From NCBI GenBank assembly GCA_033391075.1, contig JAWPMV010000001.1:6262001-6326000 (forward strand): 64,000 nucleotides of DNA, read 5' to 3'. A program made the position numbers and the translations under genes. The stretch is from Bacteroidia bacterium (lineage in GTDB: Bacteria > Bacteroidota > Bacteroidia > J057). The notes beneath the pieces are model-generated. The model was not told the origin of the DNA and ran no database searches. It saw only the letters and a list, made by a program, of their open reading frames with translations. Positions 34,068-41,972 of the stretch are shown piece by piece (positions within the stretch are counted from its first letter, which is position 1; each line of letters opens with the position of its first letter).

Positions 34068-34601
34068 ATGAATAGAAAAGATCCAGGCCGCCTCCTTAGA
34101 GAAATCACACTGAGCGTTAAACCCCAGCTCTTAGCTTTTACTGATACTGAAGCTTTTCAAAAGCCCGCAGCTGATAAATGGTCCCCTAAAGAGATCATCG
34201 GTCATCTCATAGATTCTGCCTCCAATAATCATCAGAGATTTGTGAGAGCCCAGTTTAAACGGGATATGATCTTTGAAGGCTATAAACAGGAGAAGTGGGT
34301 GATCATACAGCACTACCAAAAAAGGAGCTGGAATGAACTGGTGGAAATGTGGGTGCAATACAACCTGCAACTTTCCCATTTGATGATCTACACTCCCAGG
34401 GAGCTTTCCTGGCGACCAGTAAGTGAGCATAACCTTCACCAAATTGCCTTTAAAAGGATTCCCGCGGGAGAAGTAACTTCACTTGCCTACTTTATGGTCG
34501 ATTATGTCGCCCATCTGGAACACCATCTTTGCCAGATCCTGCCTGACTACCAGGCAGTTTTGGAAGCCTATGAAAATAATTTCTATATCAAATCTATCTG
34601 A
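34068..34601 (+). CDS. DinB-family (DinB_2) protein
   Basis: A 177-aa four-helix protein with DinB metal-site histidines: GHLIDSASNNHQRF in helix 2 and YVAHLEHHL in helix 4. KWSPKEIIGHL is the usual family opening. These cytosolic proteins bind a divalent metal and often act as thiol-dependent transferases; the substrate here is unknown. A small DUF2007-type gene follows after 69 bp on the same strand. Confidence 0.8.
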   Translation: MNRKDPGRLLREITLSVKPQLLAFTDTEAFQKPAADKWSPKEIIGHLIDSASNNHQRFVRAQFKRDMIFEGYKQEKWVIIQHYQKRSWNELVEMWVQYNLQLSHLMIYTPRELSWRPVSEHNLHQIAFKRIPAGEVTSLAYFMVDYVAHLEHHLCQILPDYQAVLEAYENNFYIKSI

Positions 34602-34670
34602 TTGAGCGTTAGCCTGTCCAAGTGTTTAGTTCATGACAAAGGCTTTCCGAGGATTTTCCTATATTCTTCT

Positions 34671-35336
34671 ATGAATTCCGAACTCCGCACCCTCGCCAAA
34701 TACCGTGATCCGGAATTGGCGCGCCCCATCTCAGAATTATTGGACCGAAGAGGCATCCCTTTCGTATTGGAGGATGCATCTGTTGCGCTGGATGTAACCT
34801 TTACAGGAAGTCCTTATATCAAGGAATTTCTTCTGAGGGTTCCCGAGCAGTATTTTCGAAAGGCACAAAAGATATGGGAAGAAGATAGTGAGGAATTGAT
34901 CCAGGGAATAGATGAGGATCATTATTTATACTCATTTTCCGATGAAGAACTATGGGAGGTTTTAGAGAAAGCGGATGAATGGAGCAAACTGGATTTTGTC
35001 CTGGCGAAAAAAATTCTGAAAGATCGGGGACAGGAAGTAGAGGAAAAGAAGATTAGACAATTTGAAGAAGACCGACTTCAGGAACTCGGGAAACAGGCCA
35101 CGGCAAGCTTTCAATGGTTACTGATCGGATTTATGTTCTCCTTAGTCGGAGGATTTATAGGAATGATGATCGGCTATAATTTTCAATTCAAAAAGACCCT
35201 GCCTAATGGAACACAAATCTATGCCTATGATGAAGCTTCCCGCAAAAAGGGAATGGCGATCTTTTATCTGGGATTGATTGTATTTGTTCTATTGGGGATG
35301 TATATCACTTACACCTATACTACCTTATTTAAGTAA
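34671..35336 (+). CDS. DUF2007-like N-terminal domain plus two membrane helices
   Basis: The ATG at 34671 (MNSELRTLAKY) is the likely start. The 221-aa protein opens with a DUF2007-like ferredoxin fold (RDPELARPISELLDRRGIPFVLED), then a Glu-rich helical part containing a repeated SDEELWEVLEKADEW motif, and two C-terminal membrane segments (FQWLLIGFMFSLVGGFIGMM and a last one near the end). The family is called signal-transducing but has no proven role. Confidence 0.65.
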   Translation: MNSELRTLAKYRDPELARPISELLDRRGIPFVLEDASVALDVTFTGSPYIKEFLLRVPEQYFRKAQKIWEEDSEELIQGIDEDHYLYSFSDEELWEVLEKADEWSKLDFVLAKKILKDRGQEVEEKKIRQFEEDRLQELGKQATASFQWLLIGFMFSLVGGFIGMMIGYNFQFKKTLPNGTQIYAYDEASRKKGMAIFYLGLIVFVLLGMYITYTYTTLFK

Positions 35337-35442
35337 TCCAGAGCTGTGTTAGTCTAGGTAATTTTGGATGGAAATATACCCGGGTTTGATGGCCCTGCAG
35401 AACTCATCGGAAAAAGGGGCGGCTTGTAGACCAGGTTCTGGG

Positions 35443-35485
35443 CTCTACGATTTTTGCCTCCATCTATTTCTAAAAAAGATGGAAA
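35443..35485 (+). repeat. Family D repeat copy 2
   Basis: CTACGATTTTTGCCTCCATCT and the CCATCTATTTCT...AAAAAAGATGG hairpin align with 23356-23402 of copy 1 with about three mismatches in four bases retained; both arms of the hairpin changed together (CCACTT/AAGTGG versus CCATCT/AGATGG). It lies in the convergent gap 35337-35543. Confidence 0.55.
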
Positions 35486-35543
35486 GATATATAAAGCCAT
35501 CCGCCTATATTTTAACAAGAAAACTTAATAAAAAAATAAAGCT

Positions 35544-36959
35544 TTATTTCGCGTTTTCAGCTTTGGGGATAAGCATTTCCGGGGCTAAAGCTTCCTTTTC
35601 AGGTGCAACTTCTTCTGCAGCTATCTCCAGCTTCAATTTTTTCATATTCCGCTGAATGTAATAATAAGAGATAGCGGCCGCTCCGATATCAGCAATCGGA
35701 AAGGAATACCAAATCCCATTTAACCCAAAAAAGAGGGGTAAAATGAGCACTAAAGGAATGAGAAAAAACCCTTGTTTAGTCAGGGCGAGCAATAAGGCAG
35801 GAAGCGCTTTCCCTATCGCCTGAAAATAGGCACTCCCCAAGAGGCTAATAGCTAAAAGTGGAGTAGCCAAAAAGGTCAAACGCATAGCTGGAGCTGTACG
35901 AGCAATTAGCTCTGCGTCCTCTGTAAAAATAGCTGCAATTTTAGGGGCGAGGATCATGATCATGATGAAAATCCCGAAGGCGATCATACTCGCTGTTTTC
36001 ATCGAAAGATTGGTGATACCTGCCACTCGATCCCATAATTTGGCTCCATAGTTGAAACCTACAATGGGTACAAAGCCTTGTGTGATACCCAATACCGGGA
36101 AGTTTATGAAGAGCATCAGACGGTTTATGATGCCATAAATCGAAAGTCCCATTTCCCCTCCATAAAAGAAAAGAGAATTATTCAGAACCATAGCCAGTAC
36201 ACTGATGGTTCCCTGACGGGCCAGTGTTACTGACCCAATGGAAGCGATTTCTCTGATAATCGGCCAGTTTAAAACCAGGTCCTTCACTTTTAACTTTAGG
36301 TCAGATTTACCAAAGAGAAAGAACCAGGCAGCATAGGAAGCACTCGCTATATAGGAGAGCGTAGTCGCCCATGCGGCTCCTTTAATCCCCATATCAAAGC
36401 CCACAATCAAAATGGGATCCAGGATAATATTGGCAACAGCCGGGACAATAAGGATGAACATGGCCACTTTCGGAAAGCCTTCGGCCCGAATGACATTATT
36501 ACTCATCATGGCCCAGGCAAGGAAAGGAATCCCAAACAGGATCACTTCAAAATAATCCCGGGCATATTGTTTTATCTCTCCCTTTCCTCCAAATGCGAAG
36601 AGGACATAATCAATAAAGACATAACAAAGGGAAACGATAAGAATGGCCAGAACCAGGGTAAGAATTACCTGATTCGCAAAAGTCTTATGTGCTTTTTCCG
36701 GATTTTTATCTCCCAGTGCACGGGAAATGATAGAGGCACCACCTACTCCTATTGACATGCCAATACTCGCAATCAGATAGGTAATCGGCAATACAACTGT
36801 AATGGCTCCAATCCCATTAGCTCCAACCCACCTTCCAACAAAGAAGGTATCTACAATCCCATAAATAGACATGATCAGGATGCCAATTGAGGCAGGAATG
36901 GCCTGTTGTTGCAGTAGTTTTCCCAACCCCTCTGTAGCGAACTGATTTCTATTACTCAT
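35544..36959 (-). CDS. MATE-family multidrug/sodium antiporter
   Basis: A 471-aa, 12-helix transporter with MATE features: an N-terminal QQAIPASIGILIMSIYGIVDTFFVG, repeated halves with GQxG-like positions (GVGGASIISRALGD), and VNPMF-like NIILDPILIVGFDMGIKGAAWAT. It exports cationic drugs or toxins against sodium or protons. The C-terminal tail of about 25 residues is Ala/Glu-rich. It lies downstream of the ALDH gene on the same strand. Confidence 0.88.
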   Translation of the reverse strand: MSNRNQFATEGLGKLLQQQAIPASIGILIMSIYGIVDTFFVGRWVGANGIGAITVVLPITYLIASIGMSIGVGGASIISRALGDKNPEKAHKTFANQVILTLVLAILIVSLCYVFIDYVLFAFGGKGEIKQYARDYFEVILFGIPFLAWAMMSNNVIRAEGFPKVAMFILIVPAVANIILDPILIVGFDMGIKGAAWATTLSYIASASYAAWFFLFGKSDLKLKVKDLVLNWPIIREIASIGSVTLARQGTISVLAMVLNNSLFFYGGEMGLSIYGIINRLMLFINFPVLGITQGFVPIVGFNYGAKLWDRVAGITNLSMKTASMIAFGIFIMIMILAPKIAAIFTEDAELIARTAPAMRLTFLATPLLAISLLGSAYFQAIGKALPALLLALTKQGFFLIPLVLILPLFFGLNGIWYSFPIADIGAAAISYYYIQRNMKKLKLEIAAEEVAPEKEALAPEMLIPKAENAK

Positions 36960-37020
36960 CTTATGGCTTGGTGGTGTACCCGTGGAAATTCTGATTTACG
37001 TAAATAAGCTCCTTAAGTTG

Positions 37021-37054
37021 GAAGCTCAGGGTTGCTTTCCAAACCCTGAGCTTC
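37021..37054 (-). terminator. 13-bp perfect hairpin between ALDH and MATE genes
   Basis: GAAGCTCAGGGTT and AACCCTGAGCTTC are fully complementary with an 8-nt loop. It begins 31 bp after the ALDH stop on the minus strand. No U-tract follows, so it resembles the intercistronic hairpins found elsewhere in this window more than an intrinsic terminator. Confidence 0.55.
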
Positions 37055-37084
37055 ACTATTCTTCCAACAGAGGATAATTCTCTG

Positions 37085-38632
37085 CTAAATATCAAATTTG
37101 ATTCCCTGTGCCAAAGGCAGTTCTTCAGACCAGTTGATGGTGTTGGTTTGACGGCGCATATAGGCTTTCCAGGAGTCAGAACCAGACTCACGCCCGCCTC
37201 CGGTTTCCTTTTCCCCTCCAAATGCTCCTCCAATCTCAGCTCCGGAAGTTCCAATATTTACATTGGCAATTCCGCAATCAGATCCCATCATGCTGAGGAA
37301 TCTCTCGCTTTCCTTCATACTCTCTGTAAAAATGGCAGAAGAAAGTCCCTGTGGAACCGCATTGTTGATTTCAACGGCCTCTTCCAGGCTACTGTATTTC
37401 ATGAGGTAAAGGATGGGGGCGAAAGTTTCTTTCTGAACAGTCTTGTATTCATTTTTCGCCTCTACCAAAGCAGGTTTCACATAGGTTCCGGTTTCAAAGC
37501 CTTCTCCTGAGAGTACTTCTCCTCCATAGATATGATTTCCACCTTCTGCTTTAATGGCTTCTATAGACGCCTGCATGCCTGCTACGGCATCCTGATCGAT
37601 CAGGGGACCGATAAGGGTATTAGCATCCAGAGGATGTCCGATTTTGGCTTCCAGTGAATCGTATGCTTTGGTCAGGGTCTCTTTAAATTCATCGTAGATG
37701 GCTTCGTCGATAATCAGGCGACGCGTAGATGTACATCTCTGTCCACAGGTACCAACGGCTCCAAAAACGATAGCTGGAATGGCCAGTTTGAGGTTGGCGT
37801 GGCGGGAAATAATAATGGCATTATTTCCTCCCAATTCGAGGATGCTTTTTCCCAGACGTTTTCCGACTGTTTCTCCAACTGCTTTCCCCATGCGCGTAGA
37901 ACCGGTAGCTGAAATCAAGGGCAAACGTTTATCTTCGGCCATTGCTTTCCCAATCTCGCGATCTCCGATAACGAGGTTAAAGATGCCTTCCGGCAATCCA
38001 TTCTCCTTCATAACCTCCGCTACGATATTCATACACGCGACTCCGGTCAAAGGCGTTTTTTCACTCGGCTTCCAGATGCTAACGTTTCCACAAACAGCAG
38101 CAATCATGGAATTCCAGGCCCATACAGCAACCGGAAAATTAAAGGCAGAGATAATGCCTACAATTCCCAGGGGATGCCATTGCTCGTACATACGGTGATG
38201 CTTACGCTCAGAATGCATGGAAAGACCGTACAACTGTCGACTCAAGCCTACCGCAAAATCGCAGATATCAATCATTTCCTGAACCTCTCCAAGTCCTTCC
38301 TGGTAAATTTTACCCATCTCCAGGCTGACCAGTTTGCCAAGGTTTTCTTTATGCTTGCGAAGGGCGTCTCCGATCTGTCTTACGATTTCTCCTCGCTTGG
38401 GAGCAGGAATCTCTCTCCAGGTCAGAAAAGCTTCTTCAGCAACTTTTACTACATCTTCATAATCCGATTCTGTAGCATAACGAACTTTTCCCAATAGGGC
38501 TCCATCAGCCGCAGAATGAATGGAATGTAAATCTCCACTTGATGCGCTTTGGGATTGGGTACCTGTATGAATGGATGGATTTTCAGTTTCCAATCCAAGA
38601 GCAGCCAGAATAGCTGAATAATCTTTATTCAT
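37085..38632 (-). CDS. ALDH7-type aldehyde dehydrogenase (alpha-aminoadipic semialdehyde dehydrogenase/antiquitin)
   Basis: A 515-aa NAD-dependent ALDH. The catalytic Glu lies in LELGGNN and the Cys in CGQRCTSTRRL; FNFPVAVWAWNSM and the ending GGAFGGEKETGGGRESGSD are typical of the ALDH7 branch, which oxidises aminoadipate semialdehyde or piperideine-6-carboxylate in lysine breakdown and other small aldehydes. No other lysine-catabolic gene is near, so the substrate is unproven. Confidence 0.88.
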   Translation of the reverse strand: MNKDYSAILAALGLETENPSIHTGTQSQSASSGDLHSIHSAADGALLGKVRYATESDYEDVVKVAEEAFLTWREIPAPKRGEIVRQIGDALRKHKENLGKLVSLEMGKIYQEGLGEVQEMIDICDFAVGLSRQLYGLSMHSERKHHRMYEQWHPLGIVGIISAFNFPVAVWAWNSMIAAVCGNVSIWKPSEKTPLTGVACMNIVAEVMKENGLPEGIFNLVIGDREIGKAMAEDKRLPLISATGSTRMGKAVGETVGKRLGKSILELGGNNAIIISRHANLKLAIPAIVFGAVGTCGQRCTSTRRLIIDEAIYDEFKETLTKAYDSLEAKIGHPLDANTLIGPLIDQDAVAGMQASIEAIKAEGGNHIYGGEVLSGEGFETGTYVKPALVEAKNEYKTVQKETFAPILYLMKYSSLEEAVEINNAVPQGLSSAIFTESMKESERFLSMMGSDCGIANVNIGTSGAEIGGAFGGEKETGGGRESGSDSWKAYMRRQTNTINWSEELPLAQGIKFDI

Positions 38633-38750
38633 GTGAATTGATAGAGGTATTTATATATAGGTTAGGATAATAATAGCTTGTAAACTTGACCTAAAAGACT
38701 TCCTCGGGGCGAGATTAGCCTCTTTTATCAATTGAAATCTATTGCAAGCA

Positions 38751-38789
38751 ATCCCGGAGACCTGCAAAGCAGATTCCGGGATGTATTTT
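38751..38789. repeat. Family B hairpin copy 2
   Basis: ATCCCGGA (38751-38758) pairs with TCCGGGAT (38775-38782) and is followed by TATTTTTTT. The core matches the ends of the 28041-28133 element. It lies between the DUF4920 and ALDH genes, both on the minus strand; the T-run is on the plus strand, opposite to both, so it is not their terminator. Confidence 0.5.
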
Positions 38790-38811
38790 TTTAATTGGCA
38801 GGAAGTAGGAA

Positions 38812-39324
38812 TTATTTTCCTTCGTCCTGAATGATTACACCTGTAGCTTCGAAAGCCAGGCTGTACTTGGGCTCAGTGATGGTTTTTTCAGCTTCTTCTT
38901 CTGACATACCCCCATCTACTGCATAATGACGGAGCGTCGCTACATCTGTAGTGTCATAGTACGCTTTGCCTTCGAAGATGGCTTTCTTACCTGCAGCATC
39001 GGTTGGGACAAAGAAACCATAGTCTTTGAAAGTAATGTGGAGGCTTTGATCCCCATCCATCACTGTTTTCATCCAGCAGCCTTTGTTTTTGCATACCGCA
39101 CTCAGGTCGCCTTCCAACTTAATGCCTTCCTTCATTTTCTCATCCCCCATAAGTTCTGGAAGCTGAGCAACGGAGACAGCATTTTCAGCATCGATCTTTT
39201 CTCCATGGTAAGACATGTTCATAGAAGTTGCTGATGTCTTTTCCTGGCTTTCTTCTTTTTGTGTTTCGGCCTGGCAAGCCCAAAGCAAGCTAAGGCTCAT
39301 TAGTAAGATGAATCTGAATTTCAT
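38812..39324 (-). CDS. DUF4920 lipoprotein
   Basis: A 170-aa lipoprotein (LLWACQA) with the DUF4920 core: HGEKIDAENAVSVAQL, a CKNKGCWM motif and a C-terminal amphipathic part. The two cysteines of CxxxGCW together with nearby Met residues make metal binding plausible, and the gene lies 160 bp downstream of a SCO copper chaperone on the same strand, but no function is established. Confidence 0.8.
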   Translation of the reverse strand: MKFRFILLMSLSLLWACQAETQKEESQEKTSATSMNMSYHGEKIDAENAVSVAQLPELMGDEKMKEGIKLEGDLSAVCKNKGCWMKTVMDGDQSLHITFKDYGFFVPTDAAGKKAIFEGKAYYDTTDVATLRHYAVDGGMSEEEAEKTITEPKYSLAFEATGVIIQDEGK

Positions 39325-39343
39325 ATAGCGCTTATTTTTAGCG

Positions 39344-39351
39344 CAAAGGTA
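39344..39351 (-). promoter_or_regulatory. -7 box upstream of the DUF4920 gene
   Basis: The minus strand reads TACCTTTG, the same octamer as the imelysin-locus promoter at 46213-46220. It implies a leader of about 13 nt. Confidence 0.45.
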
Positions 39352-39360
39352 GGGAATTTT

Positions 39361-39450
39361 GCGTGTTATTGTGCTAGTGTGTTAAAGTGTTATAGTTGAA
39401 AGGCCTATAAAACCCGAACTACAACACTAAAACACAATAACACACACAAA
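39361..39450 (-). repeat. Family C hairpin between the SCO and DUF4920 genes (longest copy)
   Basis: GTGTTATTGTG (39363-39373) and CACAATAACAC (39433-39443) are perfect; pairing continues inward through TAGTGT/ACACTA and AGTTGAAAG/CGAACT with few mismatches, for about 27 positions. In the transcribed strand the GU-rich arm is first. It ends 33 bp from the SCO stop. Confidence 0.7.
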
Positions 39451-39483
39451 ATCTTGAATAATTCAATCTAAAAATCCACGGTC

Positions 39484-40167
39484 TTAAAATTCTTCTTTCA
39501 AGGTTTTTATATCTGTGATAAGTTGGCGAACGGCTGTTTTATTCAGTCCATTATAAATGCCTCTGATGTGGCGATTCTTGTCTACCAGGACAAAGTTTTC
39601 TGTATGGAGAAAGTCATCGGCAGTTTTTTCCAAACCCAAATCCTCTTCCACGAAATATTGATTGCGGCCCAGATCATAGATGAGCTCTCTATCACCAGTA
39701 AGCAATTGCCACTTTCCGCTAATCACTCCTTTTTCCTCAGCATATCTTTGCAATACCTCCACAGAGTCCAGTTCAGGAGTCACGGAATGGGATAGCAGTA
39801 CAATCTCAGGATCATCCATGAATGCTTCCTGTAAGACAGACATATTTGCTGTCATTTTGGGGCAAATACCCGGACAGGTGGTGAAAAAAAAATCCGCGAC
39901 ATAGATCTTTGCCTCCAGCTCTGCATCCGTGAATACTTCTCCTTCCTGATTTATCAGACTGAAGGGAGGAATTTGATGAAGATCCTGAACGGCTTCCGTT
40001 CCAGGATATAGCCATTTCGGAGTAAAAGTGGCCTCATCATAATAAGGAAGAAAAGTAGTTCTGCTTTCTGCCTTTGCTTCTTCCATACAGCTATATATGC
40101 ATAGACTGAATAGGCTAGAGAAACAGGACAGAAAAAAGAGGAAAAGTTTTGGTTGGGAATTCATCAT
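39484..40167 (-). CDS. SCO1/SenC/PrrC family copper-binding thioredoxin-fold lipoprotein
   Basis: A 227-aa protein with an N-terminal lipobox (Cys27), a thioredoxin fold and the SCO copper site: Cys98 and Cys102 in TCPGICPKM plus His188 in FLHTENF. SCO proteins deliver copper to, or reduce, the CuA site of cytochrome oxidase in the periplasm. The 12-bp gap to the MORN gene and the overlap of that gene with a YHYH gene form a three-gene operon. Confidence 0.92.
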   Translation of the reverse strand: MMNSQPKLFLFFLSCFSSLFSLCIYSCMEEAKAESRTTFLPYYDEATFTPKWLYPGTEAVQDLHQIPPFSLINQEGEVFTDAELEAKIYVADFFFTTCPGICPKMTANMSVLQEAFMDDPEIVLLSHSVTPELDSVEVLQRYAEEKGVISGKWQLLTGDRELIYDLGRNQYFVEEDLGLEKTADDFLHTENFVLVDKNRHIRGIYNGLNKTAVRQLITDIKTLKEEF

Positions 40168-40179
40168 AAGAATCGCTGA

Positions 40180-40803
40180 TCAGAATTGAATAATTTCTTC
40201 TTTAAGTTCGTAACAGGCATTGGCTCTTTTCATGCCGAAAAAGCGACCATTTTTTGCCTCATAATTGATAAACAGAGCTCCATTCTTCCTCCAGGCAGAT
40301 TGCAAGCCTTCTTCCTGCCCCATATTGTAATTCATCACTTTGAATGGCTGTCCATCGTCGTACCAGAGTTTTTGGACTCCATGCGTATATCCATTCACAT
40401 AGTGCGCCGCTTTCACCATTACTCCCTCTGAAGTCCATGCATATGCCAGCCCGTCGAGTCGATTGGATATATAGAAAGCTTTGTATCTCTGCTGCCCATT
40501 GTTATACCATTTTCGTGCATGTCCTTCCTTTTTCCCTTCCCAATACCCCAATCGGGATTCAAGTGAACCATCCGCAAAGCGAGCGACTGCATATCCACTA
40601 TAAGGCTCATTGCCCAGGTACCACTTACCTTCCTTCGGGTGGAGGACCAACTCTGCCTTCTCTACCTCCCGGTCTGGGAGTTCTTTCGCCTCCAAATAAG
40701 CGCCTAAAGAAAAGCCCGAGAGCAGAAAGAGGGCCAGGATGCTTTCAGTTAATACGACTAGGAGTCCCCTGATAGTCGCCGGGGAAAATGATGTAATACT
40801 CAT
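40180..40803 (-). CDS. MORN-repeat (YwqK-like) membrane-anchored protein
   Basis: A 207-aa protein with one N-terminal hydrophobic segment (residues 13-35) and at least five MORN-like units (GYWEGKKEGHARKWYNNGQ, AYAWTSEGVMVKAAHYVNG, LWYDDGQPFKVMNYNMGQ). It starts inside the 3' end of the YHYH gene, overlapping by 59 bp in another frame. Automatic annotation often calls this family an antitoxin, but nothing here suggests a toxin partner; a periplasmic scaffold in the SCO operon is more likely. Confidence 0.75.
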   Translation of the reverse strand: MSITSFSPATIRGLLVVLTESILALFLLSGFSLGAYLEAKELPDREVEKAELVLHPKEGKWYLGNEPYSGYAVARFADGSLESRLGYWEGKKEGHARKWYNNGQQRYKAFYISNRLDGLAYAWTSEGVMVKAAHYVNGYTHGVQKLWYDDGQPFKVMNYNMGQEEGLQSAWRKNGALFINYEAKNGRFFGMKRANACYELKEEIIQF

Positions 40804-41500
40804 TGATGTATAATTCGTTTTCTATATGGTAGTGATATTCTTCTCCATCACTGTGCTGGGTAGTTGCTACATGTCCACCAGATGCATCCAGATCAGTAGG
40901 ATAGCTGCCTGTAGAATTGCATTTTCTTCCGTAGATAAAAAATCCATCTGCCAGAATTCCCACCAGGTTCTCATCATCCTGAGAAAATGCTGCTGGCTCC
41001 AAATGATAGTGATAAAGATCGGGACCGATATGTCCTCCACTATAGTCCAGACTTACGATAGCGCTACTCAAGGCTCCTCCTCCTTCCTGGTCATTGTAGA
41101 TATAGGCACCACTTACTGCTATACCAATGGCTCCAAGACTTGTAGATGTTGGGGAACTTGCCAATTCAGGACTGGAGGTAACTCTCAAAGTTCCGGAAAG
41201 GTCTGCCCGGTCGGTAATGACAGTAGGCGTCATATTCGTAGCAACCGTCGGATCTACATACAGCGAATGTCCTTGTCCCCAATATGGAGTAGTATGATTG
41301 GGAAGCCCATTTGTTTCTACAACCACATCCGAACCGTCCAGATAAATTGTGGTATTGTCCTCGTCGAAGTCTGCAAATGCACTGTGTAGGGTTCCGCTTC
41401 CTTGAGTAGGATCTTCTGGTTCTTCGCTCTCTTCACAAGCCACAAAGGCAGGGATCGAAAAAAGTAGAAAAAGCGTGAGAATGCTGGAATAAATCTTCAT
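40745..41500 (-). CDS. YHYH-domain lipoprotein
   Basis: Starting at the ATG at 41500 gives a lipoprotein signal (SIPAFVACEES) and 251 aa; the first 18 codons of the longer frame lack a start context. The domain has two His/Tyr motifs, DLYHYHLEP and EEYHYHIEN, and a Cys in GRKCNSTGSYPTDLDASGGH. YHYH proteins are secreted, with histidine clusters suited to metal binding. Being first in an operon with a SCO copper chaperone, a copper-related role is inferred. Confidence 0.85.
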   Translation of the reverse strand: MKIYSSILTLFLLFSIPAFVACEESEEPEDPTQGSGTLHSAFADFDEDNTTIYLDGSDVVVETNGLPNHTTPYWGQGHSLYVDPTVATNMTPTVITDRADLSGTLRVTSSPELASSPTSTSLGAIGIAVSGAYIYNDQEGGGALSSAIVSLDYSGGHIGPDLYHYHLEPAAFSQDDENLVGILADGFFIYGRKCNSTGSYPTDLDASGGHVATTQHSDGEEYHYHIENELYINEYYIIFPGDYQGTPSRIN

Positions 41501-41972
41501 GATTATAAAAAAAATTAGAATGTCTTGTTCGGGAGTTTTGACTCCGGCTGTCAAGAAATCCTTCTCTCTTCATGAAAATTTATTACAGAAAAGTCCAAAA
41601 ACACAAAATCGTCCAATACGAGCGTAAAGGACGATTCTACTTAGATTAGGAAAGCCTAACCTACCATAAATACCCAACTATCTGTTTTGCAAGCGATTTT
41701 ACAATAGAGCATACATGTGATCAAATAGATGCGAAAGATGGGGTAGGCGAGATTTTTGAAAGGCAAGGAAGCTTTCCATCGTGAAAGGTGATAATACATA
41801 GGATTACAAAGGGGCTATGGTGTTTGATGTTTGGATTAAAAGAGTATATCCAAGTACGGAAAGAGGAGATGATTTTGGAAGCTAAATCGTTGGTTGCGCG
41901 GGAATTAGCGGATGAATGGAATATTTCGCCGGATGAATTGCGTTAAATATCAAAATCACGCAAAATGCGAAT
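41501..41972. other. Intergenic region with one short open frame
   Basis: This 472-bp gap separates the YHYH operon from the ABC importer, whose genes end here, both on the minus strand. Apart from a 39-codon frame at 41827-41946 I see no promoter match, hairpin or known repeat. Confidence 0.5.
41827..41946 (+). pseudogene. 39-aa open frame, possible remnant or small protein
   Basis: The ATG at 41827 opens a frame coding 39 residues, charged and helical, with MILEAKSLVARELADEW and a final NISPDELR. Codon use looks protein-like rather than random, and the end resembles a helix-turn-helix or toxin-family C-terminus. No ribosome-binding site or neighbour supports expression, so a decayed gene end is as likely as a small protein. 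Confidence 0.25.

Noticed and set aside
38751-38789. Rho-independent terminator for the DUF4920 gene
   Set aside because: The T-run is on the plus strand while both neighbouring genes are on the minus strand; the stem matches repeat family B.
40180-40803. MORN protein as antitoxin of a toxin-antitoxin system
   Set aside because: The label comes from automatic annotation of the YwqK family; there is no toxin partner and the protein is exported beside SCO and YHYH proteins.
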